Counted from the first letter of the stretch, positions 44,965 to 54,722 are shown. The stretch: DNA of 64,000 nucleotides from Gordonia pseudamarae (GCF_025273675.1 NZ_CP045809.1:1984001-2048000), one strand, 5' to 3'. Numbers and translations: made by a program. Notes: a model not told the origin generated them from the sequence alone.

Positions 44965-46281
44965 TCAGCAGGTGCTGGGCACCGGTTCGCCGCGGAACCG
45001 CGCCGACAGGAAGTCCATCGCCGGCAGTACCCCGATCACCGCGGCACTCATGTGCTCGGGCGAGGGTGTGAGCAACGTCTGCACCTTGGTCCCGGCCTTG
45101 CAGTACCGGCGGATGGTCGAGCTGATGGAGTCGAGGGGGATCAGCACGTCGGTGGGGCTGTGCCATTCGAAGATCGGTGCGGTGGGCACACCCGGATACA
45201 TCGCCAGGCTGTTCTCGGCGCCGATCTTGCGGAACGTCTTGTTCTCGAACAACTGCACACCGCTCTTGGTGACCTGCCGGGCACTGTGGCCCGCGCCGAT
45301 CCGCAACACGTCGTTGGTGCAGGCGTTGCGCATCTCCGAGAACATCCGCTTTCCGTCGGTGGAGAGGAAGTCGAAGATGGTCACCTTGTCGGAGTACTCA
45401 CGGGCCAGACCGATGGCTGCGGCGAAGGCCAGACCGAATGCGGGATGGGGGCGGTTGTAGCCCAGACCCTCGGCCATCTTGATCAGGTCCATCGGCACGC
45501 CGCCGTACGCCGCGCCCACGATGTTCAGGTCGGGGGTGTACTTGGGTGCCAGTGCCGCGGCCCACGCCGTGGCCATGCCGCCACCGGAGTATCCGGCGAG
45601 GCCGACCTTGCTGTGCTTGACGGCGGCCGGAGTGAAGTTCTGCGTGGCGGTGATCGCGTCGAGGGAGATCTGTCCGCCGAGTTTGGCGGCTCCGTACGCG
45701 CTGCGGGGCCCGAGATGATCGGGGATGCTCACCGTCCAACCCTGCTGCAGTACGACGTTGAGGGCCGGTGCCTCACGGATGGTGAGGTTGGGGTCCTGTG
45801 TCCACAGCACCTGCGACGGCGCGCATTCGAGTCCGACCGCGTTGACGATGTGCTGGAACGACAGCAGCGGGCCGTTGGCCTTCTTGCGGTTGGGCACCAG
45901 AACCGTGGTGATCGCGGCGATCGGCTTGTTCTCGCTGTCGTTGGAGCGGAACTTGATCTGATACGTCTTCACATCCACGAACGCGGGCGGATTGGGCCGG
46001 GACCGGGTGGAGATGATCTGGCCCTGCTTGTACGCGGCGATGTTCTTGGGCGTTTTGTAGAAGCTGTCCGACAGCGGGGTGGGCAGCGCGGCATTGACCT
46101 TGGCGATCCGTGCGGCGTCGACCCTGCCGTCGTCGGGTACACCGGCGGCGGGCGCGGCGGCCACGGTGCCGCACACCAATGCGGATACGGCCACCAGCGC
46201 AGGAACGGCGGCCCGGAGCCACGAGGTGCGCCCGCGGGTGGTCCGCCGCCGCGCTGTCGATCGCGTGTCGGTGCGATTCAC
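44965..46281 (-). CDS. Secreted LIP-family lipase
   Basis: A 438-residue alpha/beta hydrolase of the fungal-type secretory lipase (LIP) family, exported by an Arg-rich signal peptide (TRRRTTRGRTSWLRA followed by a hydrophobic core, cleavage near AAA-APAAG). The nucleophile lies in LAGYSGGGMATAW. Asp in HSPTDVLIPL and His in SPEHMSAAV complete the triad. I chose GTG 46281 (VNRTDTRST) because GGGGAG lies 8 bases upstream; ATG 46296 and 46314 remain possible. Mycolata use such enzymes on triacylglycerols or other esters outside the cell. It ends 10 bases from the terminator. Confidence 0.87.
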   Translation of the reverse strand: MNRTDTRSTARRRTTRGRTSWLRAAVPALVAVSALVCGTVAAAPAAGVPDDGRVDAARIAKVNAALPTPLSDSFYKTPKNIAAYKQGQIISTRSRPNPPAFVDVKTYQIKFRSNDSENKPIAAITTVLVPNRKKANGPLLSFQHIVNAVGLECAPSQVLWTQDPNLTIREAPALNVVLQQGWTVSIPDHLGPRSAYGAAKLGGQISLDAITATQNFTPAAVKHSKVGLAGYSGGGMATAWAAALAPKYTPDLNIVGAAYGGVPMDLIKMAEGLGYNRPHPAFGLAFAAAIGLAREYSDKVTIFDFLSTDGKRMFSEMRNACTNDVLRIGAGHSARQVTKSGVQLFENKTFRKIGAENSLAMYPGVPTAPIFEWHSPTDVLIPLDSISSTIRRYCKAGTKVQTLLTPSPEHMSAAVIGVLPAMDFLSARFRGEPVPSTC

Positions 46282-46501
46282 GAGATGTCTCCCCATTTCG
46301 GAGTCAGCATGCAACTACTGCCGAGGGCGCCGTCGACAGGCCTACTGGGCCATGTCGGGGATCACACGCATCGGCCGGCACCATGCCGGTCACAAGGTGT
46401 CGGCTGGTACGGCTCCGACAGTACCGCACACTTCGTTCACGTTACCGGGCCAGATGTCGTCCAGATGGGTGAATTCGGGTGCGGGACGAGGCTCCGGCGC
46501 C

Positions 46502-46936
46502 CTATTGTGTCGTGGCCTCGGTGGCGTGCCGGCCGGTGTTCTGTGGCACGGCCACGAGAGGATACACGCCGTTCTCGTCGTGCACCTCGGTGCCAACCAC
46601 CGGTGGATTGAACACGCACAGCATCCGCATCTCGGTATCCGCGGTGACGGTGTGCCGGTCGTGGTCGTTCAGCAGGTACATGCTGCCCGGTCCCAGCCGA
46701 TAGGTCGTTCCCGTCTCGCGGTCGAGCAGGGTTCCGGTGCCCTCGACCAGCCACACGGCCTCGATGTGGTTGGCGTAGTGGAACTCGTTGACCGAGCCGG
46801 CCTTGATGGTGGTCTCGTGGAAGGAGAAGCCGACGCCGTCGCCGCCCAGGACGATCCGCTTGGACACCCAGTTGCCCTTCGGATCGGCCACCTCGCGCTC
46901 GGTACCGCTGATCTCCTGCGTCGTCCGGACGATCAC
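46502..46936 (-). CDS. ectC: L-ectoine synthase
   Basis: A 144-residue cupin that cyclises N-gamma-acetyl-diaminobutyrate to ectoine. It begins [16 protein letters not shown], with cupin segments [18 protein letters not shown] and the metal- and substrate-binding residues of the family, and ends near [16 protein letters not shown]. The start GTG 46936 overlaps the ectB stop (GTGA) and has GAGGAGG upstream in ectB. It is the last gene of ectABC; no hydroxylase gene ectD follows. Confidence 0.95.
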   Translation of the reverse strand: MIVRTTQEISGTEREVADPKGNWVSKRIVLGGDGVGFSFHETTIKAGSVNEFHYANHIEAVWLVEGTGTLLDRETGTTYRLGPGSMYLLNDHDRHTVTADTEMRMLCVFNPPVVGTEVHDENGVYPLVAVPQNTGRHATEATTQ

Positions 46937-48204
46937 GCCACGACCTCCTCGACGGAGCGGACCAGGATGTCGAGTCCGTGGGTCAGATCGTCGTCGGAGA
47001 TGGTCAGCGGAGGAAGCAGCTTGACCACCTCGTCGGACGGGCCGGAGGTTTCGGCGAGCAGCCCGGCCCCGAACGCCGCGGCACACACCTTGCCCGCGGC
47101 GGTGGTCTCTGCAAACGCCAGGCCGCGCACCATGCCGCGTCCGCGGGTGCTCAGACCGTCGTGCCGTTCGGTGAGTCCGGTGAACACCTCGTGGATGTGT
47201 TCACCTTTGCGGTGCACCTCGGCGGTGAGGGTGTTGTCGGCCCAGTACGTGTCCAGGGTCTTGGTGGCGGTGACGAAAGCGGGGTTGTTGCCGCGGAACG
47301 TGCCGTTGTGTTCACCGGGTGCCCACACGTCGAGTTCGGGCTTGAACAGCGTCAGGGCCAGTGGCAGGCCGTAGCCGCTGATCGACTTCGAGAGCGTGAC
47401 GATGTCGGGGGTGATTCCGGCGGCCTCGAACGAGAAGAACTCGCCGGTGCGGCCGCAGCCCATCTGCACGTCGTCGACGATCAGCAGGATGTCGCGGCGA
47501 CGGCACAGTTCCTCCAGCGCCTGCAGCCATTCGACGCGGGCCACGTTGACCCCGCCCTCGCCCTGGACCGTTTCGACGATCACCGCCGCCGGCCGGTTGA
47601 GTCCACTGCCGGAGTCGTCGAGGACGCGCTCGAACCAGGCGAAGTCCTCCATGACGCCGCCGAAGTAGTTGTCGAACGGCATAGGGGTGGCGTGCACCAG
47701 TGGGATACCGGCACCGGCACGCTTCATCGAGTTGCCGGTGACCGACAGCGCGCCCAGGGTCATGCCGTGGAAGGCGTTGGTGAAGCTGATGATCGATTCG
47801 CGGCCGGTGACCTTGCGGGCCAGCTTGAGCGCCGTCTCGACAGAGTTGGCGCCGGTCGGGCCGGGGAACTGGATCTTGTAGTCCAGTCCGCGGGGTTCGA
47901 GGATCCTGGAGGTGAAGGTCTCGATGAACCGGCCCTTGGCGACGGTGGCCATGTCGAGGCCGTGGGTGATGCCGTCGTCGGCGAGGTAGTCGATCAGTTC
48001 GGCCTTGAGGATCGGGTTGTTGTGGCCGTAGTTGAGCGATCCCGCGCCTGCGAAGAAGTCGAGGTATTTGCGACCGCCGGAGTCGGTCAGCCACGAGCCG
48101 CTGGCGCGGTTGAATACCGTGGGCCAGCTACGGCAGTAGCTGCGAACCTCGGATTCGTGGGTGGTGAAAACCGAATCGTCGATATGCTGGTCGAGTAGCT
48201 TCAT
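46933..48204 (-). CDS. ectB: Diaminobutyrate-2-oxoglutarate transaminase
   Basis: A 423-residue class III aminotransferase that makes L-2,4-diaminobutyrate from aspartate semialdehyde. It starts [20 protein letters not shown]. The PLP-binding Lys is in [20 protein letters not shown] 48204 has AAGGAGAG upstream. The reading frame stays open to 48705, but the added residues are not protein-like. The gene starts 110 bases after ectA. Confidence 0.95.
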   Translation of the reverse strand: MKLLDQHIDDSVFTTHESEVRSYCRSWPTVFNRASGSWLTDSGGRKYLDFFAGAGSLNYGHNNPILKAELIDYLADDGITHGLDMATVAKGRFIETFTSRILEPRGLDYKIQFPGPTGANSVETALKLARKVTGRESIISFTNAFHGMTLGALSVTGNSMKRAGAGIPLVHATPMPFDNYFGGVMEDFAWFERVLDDSGSGLNRPAAVIVETVQGEGGVNVARVEWLQALEELCRRRDILLIVDDVQMGCGRTGEFFSFEAAGITPDIVTLSKSISGYGLPLALTLFKPELDVWAPGEHNGTFRGNNPAFVTATKTLDTYWADNTLTAEVHRKGEHIHEVFTGLTERHDGLSTRGRGMVRGLAFAETTAAGKVCAAAFGAGLLAETSGPSDEVVKLLPPLTISDDDLTHGLDILVRSVEEVVA

Positions 48205-48314
48205 GTTCTGCTCTCCTTGGAGTGATCGCACTGGCCAATCGCTATGAAGATGTGCGTATGAGCGGTACGCCGACGAGTGCCGGAGTATCAAATGATGTCG
48301 TTCGGTACGGATTG

Positions 48315-48851
48315 TCAGTCGGACGGGGATGTCGCCGACGGTTCGAGCCGATAGAGATCCTCGGATTCGTGTGAATCCGGGAACAATTCCGCGGCAAAGA
48401 ATTTCTCGCGACGGAACTGCAGACCGCGTGCGGCGGCGACCGAGGCGAAGAGTCGTCGGGATGCCTGGTTGTCGGGGCTGATCGTGGTGTGCAGTGCGAC
48501 GACGCCGTCGTCGTGGGCACACCGGTCGAAAAGCCGGTGCAGCATGCCGGCGGCCACACCACGACCACGGGCGTCGTGGTCGACTGCGACCTGCCACACC
48601 ATCAGTACCGTCGGATCTTCGGGGCGACGGTAGCCGGTGACGAAACCGATTGGTCGACTGTCGATTTCGGCGACGATGGAGGTAGCCGCGAAGTCGTTGC
48701 ACCACAGCACATAGGCGTACGACGAGTTGACGTCGAGAACCTTTGAGTCCGAAGCGATTTCCCAGAGCCGATGACCGTCCGGTGCGGACGGCCGCCGGTA
48801 GTCCACGGCAATTGCGGATGTCGGGGTCGTGCTTATGTGAGACGGGCTCAT
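48315..48851 (-). CDS. ectA: L-2,4-diaminobutyric acid acetyltransferase
   Basis: A 178-residue GNAT-family enzyme, the second step of ectoine synthesis. It has the acetyl-CoA loop [17 protein letters not shown], the segment [13 protein letters not shown], and an N-terminus that begins [10 protein letters not shown] at ATG 48851 with AAAAGG close by. The reading frame extends to 48938 but that part is intergenic in kind. The ectA-ectB gap of 110 bases may contain a second start site or a processing site. A symmetrical sequence lies upstream (48934-48952). Confidence 0.93.
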   Translation of the reverse strand: MSPSHISTTPTSAIAVDYRRPSAPDGHRLWEIASDSKVLDVNSSYAYVLWCNDFAATSIVAEIDSRPIGFVTGYRRPEDPTVLMVWQVAVDHDARGRGVAAGMLHRLFDRCAHDDGVVALHTTISPDNQASRRLFASVAAARGLQFRREKFFAAELFPDSHESEDLYRLEPSATSPSD

Positions 48852-48933
48852 GACCTTTTCGACGTTAACAATGCATTTCCCGGAAATCATTCGTCGGGCA
48901 AAATTGATCACCGAAATACCGGAGTCCGTCCAG

Positions 48934-48952
48934 GTCACACCAGCAATGTGAC
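48934..48952. promoter_or_regulatory. Inverted repeat GTCACA-N7-TGTGAC between ectA and rsmD
   Basis: GTCACA (48934-48939) and TGTGAC (48947-48952) are separated by 7 bases. The site is 83 bases upstream of the ectA start and 76 bases upstream of rsmD. It suits a dimeric regulator but cannot be assigned; the half-sites resemble a reversed CRP-like motif. Confidence 0.35.
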
Positions 48953-49027
48953 ACCCATCACAGTACTGTGCGGGCGGTATGCGCCGAGTGGCACTCGGCC
49001 GGTCCCGAGGGTGGACAATGGGCGACC

Positions 49028-49576
49028 ATGACCAGGATCATCGCCGGCCGTTTCGGCGGCCGCAGGATCGCAGTTCCCGACGAGGGGACCCGCCCCACCT
49101 CCGATCGGGTACGCGAGGCCGTGTTCAACATGCTCGGCGCCCGCGTCGACCTCGACGATGCCGCAATCGCCGACCTCTACGCGGGGTCCGGCGCGCTCGG
49201 TATCGAGGCGCTCTCGCGGGGGGCGGCCTCTGCGGTGTTCGTCGACTCCCGGCGCAGGGCCACCTCGGTGATCACCGCGAACCTCAAGGCGTGCGGGACC
49301 TCGTCCGCGGCGCGGGTGGTGACCGCGGAGGTCGGTGCCTACCTCGCCGGTCCGGGCACGCCGTTCGACGTGATCTTCATGGACCCGCCCTACGACCTGG
49401 ACTCCGTCGTGGTGCAGGACGATGTGCGGGTCGTCGCCGACAGCTTTCTCGCCGATGGTGGGTTGCTCGTGCTGGAGCGTTCTACCAGGTCGGCACGTAT
49501 CGATTGGCCGGAGAACCTCGATGTGGTGGCCGACAAGACCTATGGTGACACCAGGGTGGAGATCGCCCGCCGATAG
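49028..49576 (+). CDS. rsmD: 16S rRNA (guanine(966)-N(2))-methyltransferase
   Basis: A 182-residue Rossmann methyltransferase that modifies G966 of 16S rRNA. It begins MTRIIAGRFGGRRIAVPDEG. SAM motif I is LYAGSGALGIEALSRGA and the catalytic motif is MDPPYDLD. ATG 49028 is chosen; the frame is open upstream without support. rsmD usually precedes coaD; here a nitronate monooxygenase-like gene comes between. Confidence 0.93.
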   Translation: MTRIIAGRFGGRRIAVPDEGTRPTSDRVREAVFNMLGARVDLDDAAIADLYAGSGALGIEALSRGAASAVFVDSRRRATSVITANLKACGTSSAARVVTAEVGAYLAGPGTPFDVIFMDPPYDLDSVVVQDDVRVVADSFLADGGLLVLERSTRSARIDWPENLDVVADKTYGDTRVEIARR

Positions 49577-49611
49577 CCGGGGCCCGCGCGGAATCGGCGC
49601 TGAACCATGGA

Positions 49612-49683
49612 GTGCTCGGGGGATCCGCAGTGTTCGACAGAACGGCCGTGTTCGGCCGGCCAGCTGTGTTCGGCTGATCGGGC
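49612..49683. repeat. Four 18-bp period repeats between rsmD and the next gene
   Basis: GTGCTCG at 49612 and GTGTTCG at 49630, 49648 and 49666 are spaced exactly 18 bases with a partly similar remainder. Read on the minus strand the units code for near-repeats of six residues (QPNTAG, RPNTAV, LSNTAD). It could be decayed coding sequence or slippage. Confidence 0.7.
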
Positions 49684-49758
49684 ATGCAATTCTCGTTTTT
49701 GACATAGCATGTTCTTGCTGAGAAAGAATCGGGTATGCGCGGAGGTGGCAACGGAACG

Positions 49759-50832
49759 ATGAGTGAATCGAAGGGCGGTGCGGGGGTCCGGGTCGGTCCG
49801 ATCGAATGGGACGTCCCGATCGTCGGGGCGCCGATGGCGGGCGGGCCGACCACGCCGGCGCTGGTTGCCGCGGTCGGCAACGCGGGCGGGCTGGGCACGC
49901 TCGCGGCCGGCTACCTGACCGCCGAGCAGCTCGCACCGCTGCTCGTCGAGGTGGAGTCGCTCACCGATCGCCCCTATGGGGTCAATCTGTTCTTGCCGGG
50001 CTCGGACGTGGGTGAACGACTGGCCGAGGAGATCGACGAGTACCGCACCAGGCTGCGGATCGATGCCGATACCCTCGGCGTCGAGGTGGGCGAGCCGATG
50101 TTCTTCGACGAGGACATCGACGCCAAGATCGCGGTGCTCGCGCGGCACCGACCCGCCTTCGTCAGCACCACGTTCGCCGACCCGGGGCGACTGCTGGTGG
50201 ACCGGATCCACTCGGAGGTGGGCGCACTGGTTTTCGTCACGGTGACCTCACCCGAAGAGGCCGCGGCCGCCCTCGCCTCCGGCGCCGACGCGCTGATCGC
50301 GCAGGGGGTGGAGGCCGGTGGGCATCGCGGCATCTGGCACGACGACCCCGACAACTCGCTCGGCGGACCCGGCATCTCCACCGTGGGTCTGGTCCGCAAG
50401 ATCGGCAAGAGCACCGACGTGCCGATCATCGCGGCCGGCGGGGTGGGCGTCGCCGACGACGTGCGCGCGCTGCTCGACGCGGGAGCCACCGCAGTGGCCG
50501 TCGGCACCGCGCTGCTGTGCGCCGACGAGGCCGGCACTTCGGAGGCCTATCGCAACGCCGTGTGGAGTTGGGAGTATCGCGGTACCGTTGTCACCCGCGC
50601 GTTCTCCGGGCGGCCCGCCCGTGCCCTGGCCAACCGGTTCGCCACGATGAACGTCGACGCGCCCGCCGCCTACCCGCACGTGCATTACATGACCACACCC
50701 ATCCGGGCCGCCGCCACGGCCGCGGCCAACACCCAGACACTCAATCTGTGGGCCGGCGATGGGTGGGACGCGGTCCAGAAGGGGAGTGCGGCGCAGATCA
50801 TCGCCACCCTGACCGGGCAATCACCGGGGTGA
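49759..50832 (+). CDS. Nitronate monooxygenase family flavoprotein
   Basis: A 357-residue FMN-binding TIM barrel of the 2-nitropropane dioxygenase/nitronate monooxygenase type. It has the N-terminal VPIVGAPMAGGPTTPALVAA, the catalytic His in VEAGGHRGIW, and phosphate-binding segments AAGGVGVADDV and GTALLCADEAG. It oxidises nitronates or another small substrate; some homologues are enoyl-reductase-like. The start is taken as ATG 49759 with GGAGG at 49741-49745; ATG 49735 is an alternative. A possible -35 box TTGACA lies at 49698-49703, in the gap after the 18-bp repeats. It is inserted between rsmD and coaD. Confidence 0.87.
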   Translation: MSESKGGAGVRVGPIEWDVPIVGAPMAGGPTTPALVAAVGNAGGLGTLAAGYLTAEQLAPLLVEVESLTDRPYGVNLFLPGSDVGERLAEEIDEYRTRLRIDADTLGVEVGEPMFFDEDIDAKIAVLARHRPAFVSTTFADPGRLLVDRIHSEVGALVFVTVTSPEEAAAALASGADALIAQGVEAGGHRGIWHDDPDNSLGGPGISTVGLVRKIGKSTDVPIIAAGGVGVADDVRALLDAGATAVAVGTALLCADEAGTSEAYRNAVWSWEYRGTVVTRAFSGRPARALANRFATMNVDAPAAYPHVHYMTTPIRAAATAAANTQTLNLWAGDGWDAVQKGSAAQIIATLTGQSPG

Positions 50833-50843
50833 GGCTCTGCGGG

Positions 50844-50849
50844 TAAGTT
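50844..50849 (+). promoter_or_regulatory. -10 box TAAGTT, leaderless start of coaD
   Basis: TAAGTT ends 8 bases before ATG 50858; no ribosome-binding site. Confidence 0.5.
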
Positions 50850-50857
50850 GCTGTGGC

Positions 50858-51346
50858 ATGGCTACCGCTGTCTGCCCAGGATCTTTCGACCCGTTCACCC
50901 TCGGCCACCGCTATGTGGTCGAACGTGCCGCCGCGCGCTTTGACGAAGTGGTGGTGACCGTCGTCGTCAACCCCAACAAGTCGGGGATGTTCAGCGTCGA
51001 CGAACGCATCGCACTCATCGAGGAGGACTGCGCCGGACTGCCGAACGTGCGGGTGGACAGGTGGACCGGTCTGCTCGTCGACTATCTGACCACCAACGGG
51101 TACTCGACCATCGTCAAGGGGCTGCGGTCGGCGGTCGACTTCGACTACGAGGTGCCGATGGCGCAGATGAACCGTGAACTCAGTGATGTCGAGACGGTCT
51201 TCCTGCTGACCGATCCCCGGTTCGCGCATGTGTCGAGTTCGTTGGTCAAAGAGGTGGCCAAGCTGGGCGGCGACGTCGCGCCGTTCCTGTCGGCCCATAT
51301 CCACGAGCGGTTGATGGCGGCGGTGACCGGCGAGCGAGAAGTTTGA
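50858..51346 (+). CDS. coaD: Phosphopantetheine adenylyltransferase
   Basis: A 162-residue nucleotidyltransferase for the fourth step of coenzyme A synthesis. The T-x-G-H motif is in CPGSFDPFTLGHRYVVERA. Further residues VVNPNKSGMFS, KGLRSAVDFDYE and the late SSSLVKEVAKLGG are as in the family. The gene probably has its own leaderless promoter. A 139-base gap follows before sepIVA. Confidence 0.96.
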   Translation: MATAVCPGSFDPFTLGHRYVVERAAARFDEVVVTVVVNPNKSGMFSVDERIALIEEDCAGLPNVRVDRWTGLLVDYLTTNGYSTIVKGLRSAVDFDYEVPMAQMNRELSDVETVFLLTDPRFAHVSSSLVKEVAKLGGDVAPFLSAHIHERLMAAVTGEREV

Positions 51347-51485
51347 TACTCACCACATAGATCACGACACGCCACACCAGCTTTACTCGTAACAGCACTA
51401 TCTTTCTGCACAATAGTCACAGCAGTCTCGTCGGCCACATGGACCGGCCGGGCCGGAGAAGACCACCGCAGGGAATGAGGTAGCT

Positions 51486-52295
51486 GTGTACCGGGTATTT
51501 GAAGCACTCGATGAACTGATCGCCATCGTCGAAGAAGCACGAAGCGTCCCGATGACCGCAGGTTGCGTCGTCCCGCGTGGCGACGTGCTCGAACTCCTCG
51601 ACGATCTCAAGGACGCCATCCCCGGTGAACTCGACGACGCGCAGGACGTGCTCGACCAGCGCGACGACCTGATCAGCACCGCGCGTGAGCATTCGGACAC
51701 TGTGATCGCCAAGGCCGACTCCGAATCGGAATCGACGCTGGAGAACGCGCGCGCCGAGGCCGACCGCATCCTCGCCGACGCCAAGGCGCAGGCCGACCGG
51801 ATGGTCGACGAGGCCACGATGCACGGCAAGTCCATTGTCGACGAGGCATCCGAGGAAGCGCACCGGATGCGGTCGAGTGCATCCCGCGAGTACGACTCGG
51901 TGACCGGCCGCGCCCGCACCGAGGCGCAGCGCACCATCGACGCGGCCAACAGCTCCTACGACAGGTCGGTAGCCGAGGGCATCGCCGAGCAGCAGCGCCT
52001 GGTGTCCGAGTCCGAGGTGGTGGCCGCATCCAAGAGTGAGGCCGAACGGATCATCGACGCCGCCCACGCCGAAGCCGACCGGCTGCGGGGCGACTGCGAC
52101 GTGTACGTCGACGAGAAGCTCGCCCAGTTCGAGGAAGTCCTCACCGGCACGCTGCGATCGGTCAACCGTGGCCGTCACCAGTTGCGCACCGGTGCCGGGA
52201 TGCACGACTACGTCGACTACCCGCGCAGCGTCGGGACTCCAGGCGATCGCCAGTCGTCCCAGCGTGACCACGAGGCGTCTGCGCTGGCGGTCTGA
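51486..52295 (+). CDS. sepIVA: SepIVA-type DivIVA-domain cell-division protein
   Basis: A 269-residue protein of the actinobacterial DivIVA-like family (Rv2927c/SepIVA). It begins VYRVFEALDELIAIVEEARS, then PRGDVLELLDDLKDA. The middle (about 60-220) is a long coiled coil with Ala/Glu/Asp/Arg periodicity (ARAEADRILADAKAQADRMV). The C-terminus is a short disordered tail. SepIVA is needed for septum formation in mycobacteria. The GTG start at 51486 has GAGGT upstream. It precedes the DUF177 gene as in M. tuberculosis. Confidence 0.88.
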   Translation: MYRVFEALDELIAIVEEARSVPMTAGCVVPRGDVLELLDDLKDAIPGELDDAQDVLDQRDDLISTAREHSDTVIAKADSESESTLENARAEADRILADAKAQADRMVDEATMHGKSIVDEASEEAHRMRSSASREYDSVTGRARTEAQRTIDAANSSYDRSVAEGIAEQQRLVSESEVVAASKSEAERIIDAAHAEADRLRGDCDVYVDEKLAQFEEVLTGTLRSVNRGRHQLRTGAGMHDYVDYPRSVGTPGDRQSSQRDHEASALAV

Positions 52296-52394
52296 CCGGG
52301 TGACCGGGGTCGGTGGCCGCCGCCGATCGCGGGCCCTGAGGTCCGCGGGTCCGGTCACTGGCCCCGGCCACGGGTCGGGCGTATGGTGCATACC

Positions 52395-53009
52395 GTGTCA
52401 GCTCAATCCGTGACCAGTCCGACGCCGTTCGTGCTGGACATCCGCAGCCTCGGCCGTCGCCCGGGCACCATGGCCGAAGTCCATCGCACCATCTCCACGC
52501 CCTCACGTATCGGTGTGGAGATGATCGGCATCGAAGAAGGTTCGGAGGTCGACGTCGATCTGCGCCTGGAATCGGTGTCCGAGGGCGTCCTCGTCACCGG
52601 TACGGTGTGCGGCGAGACCGCCGGGCAGTGCGCGCGATGTCTCGAACCGGTGGAGGGCACGGTGCACGTGTTCCTCACCGAACTGTTCGCCTACCCCGAC
52701 AGCGAGACCGAGCAGACCACCGACGAAGAGGACGTGCACCGCATCGTCGACGAACGGATCGACCTCGAACAGTCGATCATCGACGGCGTGGCGATGGAAC
52801 TGCCGATGTCGCCGCTGTGCTCGGAGGACTGTCCGGGCCTGTGCTCGGTGTGCGGTGCCCGGCTGGCGGTCGCCGATCCCGACCACAGCCATGACGTCAT
52901 CGACCCGCGGTGGGCGGGACTGGCGGCCAGGTTCGACACCGGCGGCGGCGATGCCGCGCGCGATGACAACAAACAGACCGATGATGGGACGGGGGCCGGC
53001 ACACAGTGA
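52395..53009 (+). CDS. DUF177 (YceD) metal-binding protein
   Basis: A 204-residue protein of the YceD/DUF177 family, which in other bacteria is linked to 23S rRNA or ribosomal protein L32 function. It has the Cys pairs [10 protein letters not shown] (about 75-84) and [16 protein letters not shown] (about 143-158), a probable zinc site. I prefer GTG 52395: TATGGT (52382-52387) ends 7 bases before it, so it is probably leaderless; ATG 52383 overlaps that box. The rpmF gene (L32) usual in many bacteria is absent between it and rnc, as in M. tuberculosis. It overlaps rnc by 4 bases. Confidence 0.85.
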   Translation: MSAQSVTSPTPFVLDIRSLGRRPGTMAEVHRTISTPSRIGVEMIGIEEGSEVDVDLRLESVSEGVLVTGTVCGETAGQCARCLEPVEGTVHVFLTELFAYPDSETEQTTDEEDVHRIVDERIDLEQSIIDGVAMELPMSPLCSEDCPGLCSVCGARLAVADPDHSHDVIDPRWAGLAARFDTGGGDAARDDNKQTDDGTGAGTQ

Positions 53010-53812
53010 CGCGCAGGTCGGGGGATACAGGTGAGAACGGTTGCAGTGATCTCACGGACGCGCTCGGAGTGCCGATCTCACCGGATCTGCTCACCCTCGC
53101 GCTGACGCACCGGTCCTACGCCTACGAGCACGGTGGCCTGCCCACCAACGAGCGCCTGGAGTTCCTCGGCGACTCGGTGCTGGGTGTGGTGGTCACCGAA
53201 CGCCTGTACAAGCGCTACCCCGACCGGCCCGAAGGCGAACTGGCCAAGATCCGCGCCAGCGTGGTCAACATGAATGCACTCGCCGACGTGGCCCGCGGAC
53301 TCGGCGAGGGCGGGCTGGGCCGACACCTGTACCTGGGTCGCGGTGAAGAGCTGACCGGCGGCCGCGACAAGGCCAGCATTCTTGCCGATGGCCTCGAATC
53401 GCTTTTCGGCGCAATGTTTCTCGATCACGGCCTGGACACGTCGCGAGAGACCATCTTGGCCATCTTCGACGACGTCATCAGCAAGGCGGGTGAGCTGGGC
53501 GCAGGTCTGGACTGGAAAACCTCCCTACAGGAGTTGTCCAGTGAGCGTGAACTGGGCCCGCCGCAGTACCAGGTCACCTCCACCGGACCGGATCACGACA
53601 AAGAGTTCACCGCGACGGCGGTCGTGGGCGGTGAGAATCTGGGCACGGGCGTGGGACGGTCCAAGAAGGAAGCCGAGCAGAACGCCGCCGCGCTGGCGTG
53701 GGAAGTGCTCGACAACCGGTCTGGTGCCGGTGAGGAGTCGAGCCCAGAAGCCGGCCCGGAAGAATCGGGCCGAGCAAGCGCCGAGCAGGGGACCGGAACC
53801 GAGAGTGCCTGA
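53006..53812 (+). CDS. rnc: Ribonuclease III
   Basis: A 268-residue double-strand-specific endoribonuclease that processes rRNA precursors. The signature [18 protein letters not shown] (about 48-65) holds the catalytic Glu/Asp residues. A second acidic patch ([14 protein letters not shown]) and the dsRNA-binding domain (about 160-240) follow. The C-terminal tail is acidic. It overlaps DUF177 and mutM (by 8 bases), so DUF177-rnc-mutM is one operon, matching Rv2926c-Rv2924c. Confidence 0.95.
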   Translation: MTRRSGDTGENGCSDLTDALGVPISPDLLTLALTHRSYAYEHGGLPTNERLEFLGDSVLGVVVTERLYKRYPDRPEGELAKIRASVVNMNALADVARGLGEGGLGRHLYLGRGEELTGGRDKASILADGLESLFGAMFLDHGLDTSRETILAIFDDVISKAGELGAGLDWKTSLQELSSERELGPPQYQVTSTGPDHDKEFTATAVVGGENLGTGVGRSKKEAEQNAAALAWEVLDNRSGAGEESSPEAGPEESGRASAEQGTGTESA

Positions 53813-54722
53813 ACTGCCCGAAGTCGAGACCATCCGGCTCGGCCTCGCGGCGCATATCGTCGGTCGCCATATCGACCAGGTCGAGGTCCTGCATCCGCGT
53901 GCGGTGCGCAGGCAGGCCGGGGGAGCCGCCGATCTGGTTGCCCGGCTTCGTGGTCTGACCATCGCCGAGGTCCGGCGTCGCGGAAAGTATCTGTGGCTGG
54001 CCGTCGACTCCGGCGAGCCCGCCGACGGCTGGGCAGTGGTGATTCATCTGGGAATGAGTGGGCAACTCCTGATCGCCGAACCCGGCGCACCCGACCAGAC
54101 ACACCTGCGGATCCGGCTGACCCTCGCACCGGATCACGCCACCGCCGCACCGATCGAACTACGATTCGTCGACCAACGCACCTTCGGTGGCTGGTTTATC
54201 GATGACTGGGCTATTGACGACTGGGCTGTTGATGACTCGGGAACTATTGTGCCCGAATCAATTTCGCATATCGCTCCCGATCCGTTCGAATCCTCGTACG
54301 ACCAGGAGCGGGTGATCGCCAGGATCCGGGCCAAACATACCGAGATCAAGCGCGCCCTGCTCGATCAGACGCTGATCTCCGGAGTCGGCAACATCTACGC
54401 CGACGAGGCCCTGTGGCGGGCGCGCCTGCACGGCACCCGCGTCACCGACCGCATCAGCCGCGCCAAACTCACCGAACTGCTCGACGCCGTCACCGATGTG
54501 ATGAGTGAGGCGATCGTCGTCGGCGGCACCTCGTTCGACGACCTGTACGTCAACGTCAACGGCCAGTCCGGCTACTTCGAGCGTGCCCTGAATGCCTATG
54601 GGCGTGAAGGGGAGCCGTGCCGACGATGTGAAACCATCATGCGCCGCACCGCATTCACGAACCGCAGCTCGTTCTACTGTCCGAAGTGCCAGCGGCCACA
54701 GAGTCCGACTTCCGTCCGCTGA
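53805..54722 (+). CDS. mutM: Formamidopyrimidine-DNA glycosylase
   Basis: A 305-residue repair enzyme that excises 8-oxoguanine. It starts [20 protein letters not shown] with the catalytic Pro2 and Glu3. The H2TH segment [20 protein letters not shown] and the zinc finger [20 protein letters not shown] with a terminal CPKCQ are intact. The odd feature is an insertion at residues 132-144 ([13 protein letters not shown]), two and a half copies of a five-residue unit encoded by 15-bp DNA repeats. It lies in a loop after RTFGGW where mycobacterial MutM has a shorter sequence. GTG 53805 overlaps rnc. Confidence 0.95.
   Translation: MPELPEVETIRLGLAAHIVGRHIDQVEVLHPRAVRRQAGGAADLVARLRGLTIAEVRRRGKYLWLAVDSGEPADGWAVVIHLGMSGQLLIAEPGAPDQTHLRIRLTLAPDHATAAPIELRFVDQRTFGGWFIDDWAIDDWAVDDSGTIVPESISHIAPDPFESSYDQERVIARIRAKHTEIKRALLDQTLISGVGNIYADEALWRARLHGTRVTDRISRAKLTELLDAVTDVMSEAIVVGGTSFDDLYVNVNGQSGYFERALNAYGREGEPCRRCETIMRRTAFTNRSSFYCPKCQRPQSPTSVR
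54198..54240 (+). repeat. 15-bp coding tandem repeat inside mutM
   Basis: ATCGATGACTGGGCT (54198-54212), ATTGACGACTGGGCT (54213-54227) and GTTGATGACTCGG (54228-54240) encode Ile-Asp-Asp-Trp-Ala units. The copies have diverged at several bases, so the expansion is older than the 56-bp repeat. Confidence 0.9.

Noticed and set aside
46315..46501. ectD or another ectoine gene after ectC
   Set aside because: The 187-base interval has no coding frame of useful length.
46079..47374. Plus-strand open frame of about 431 codons
   Set aside because: Antisense of the lipase, ectC and ectB genes, crossing three real genes.
52295..53010. rpmF (L32) expected between DUF177 and rnc
   Set aside because: The two genes overlap by 4 bases. 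M. tuberculosis has the same arrangement, so absence is normal and not a loss.
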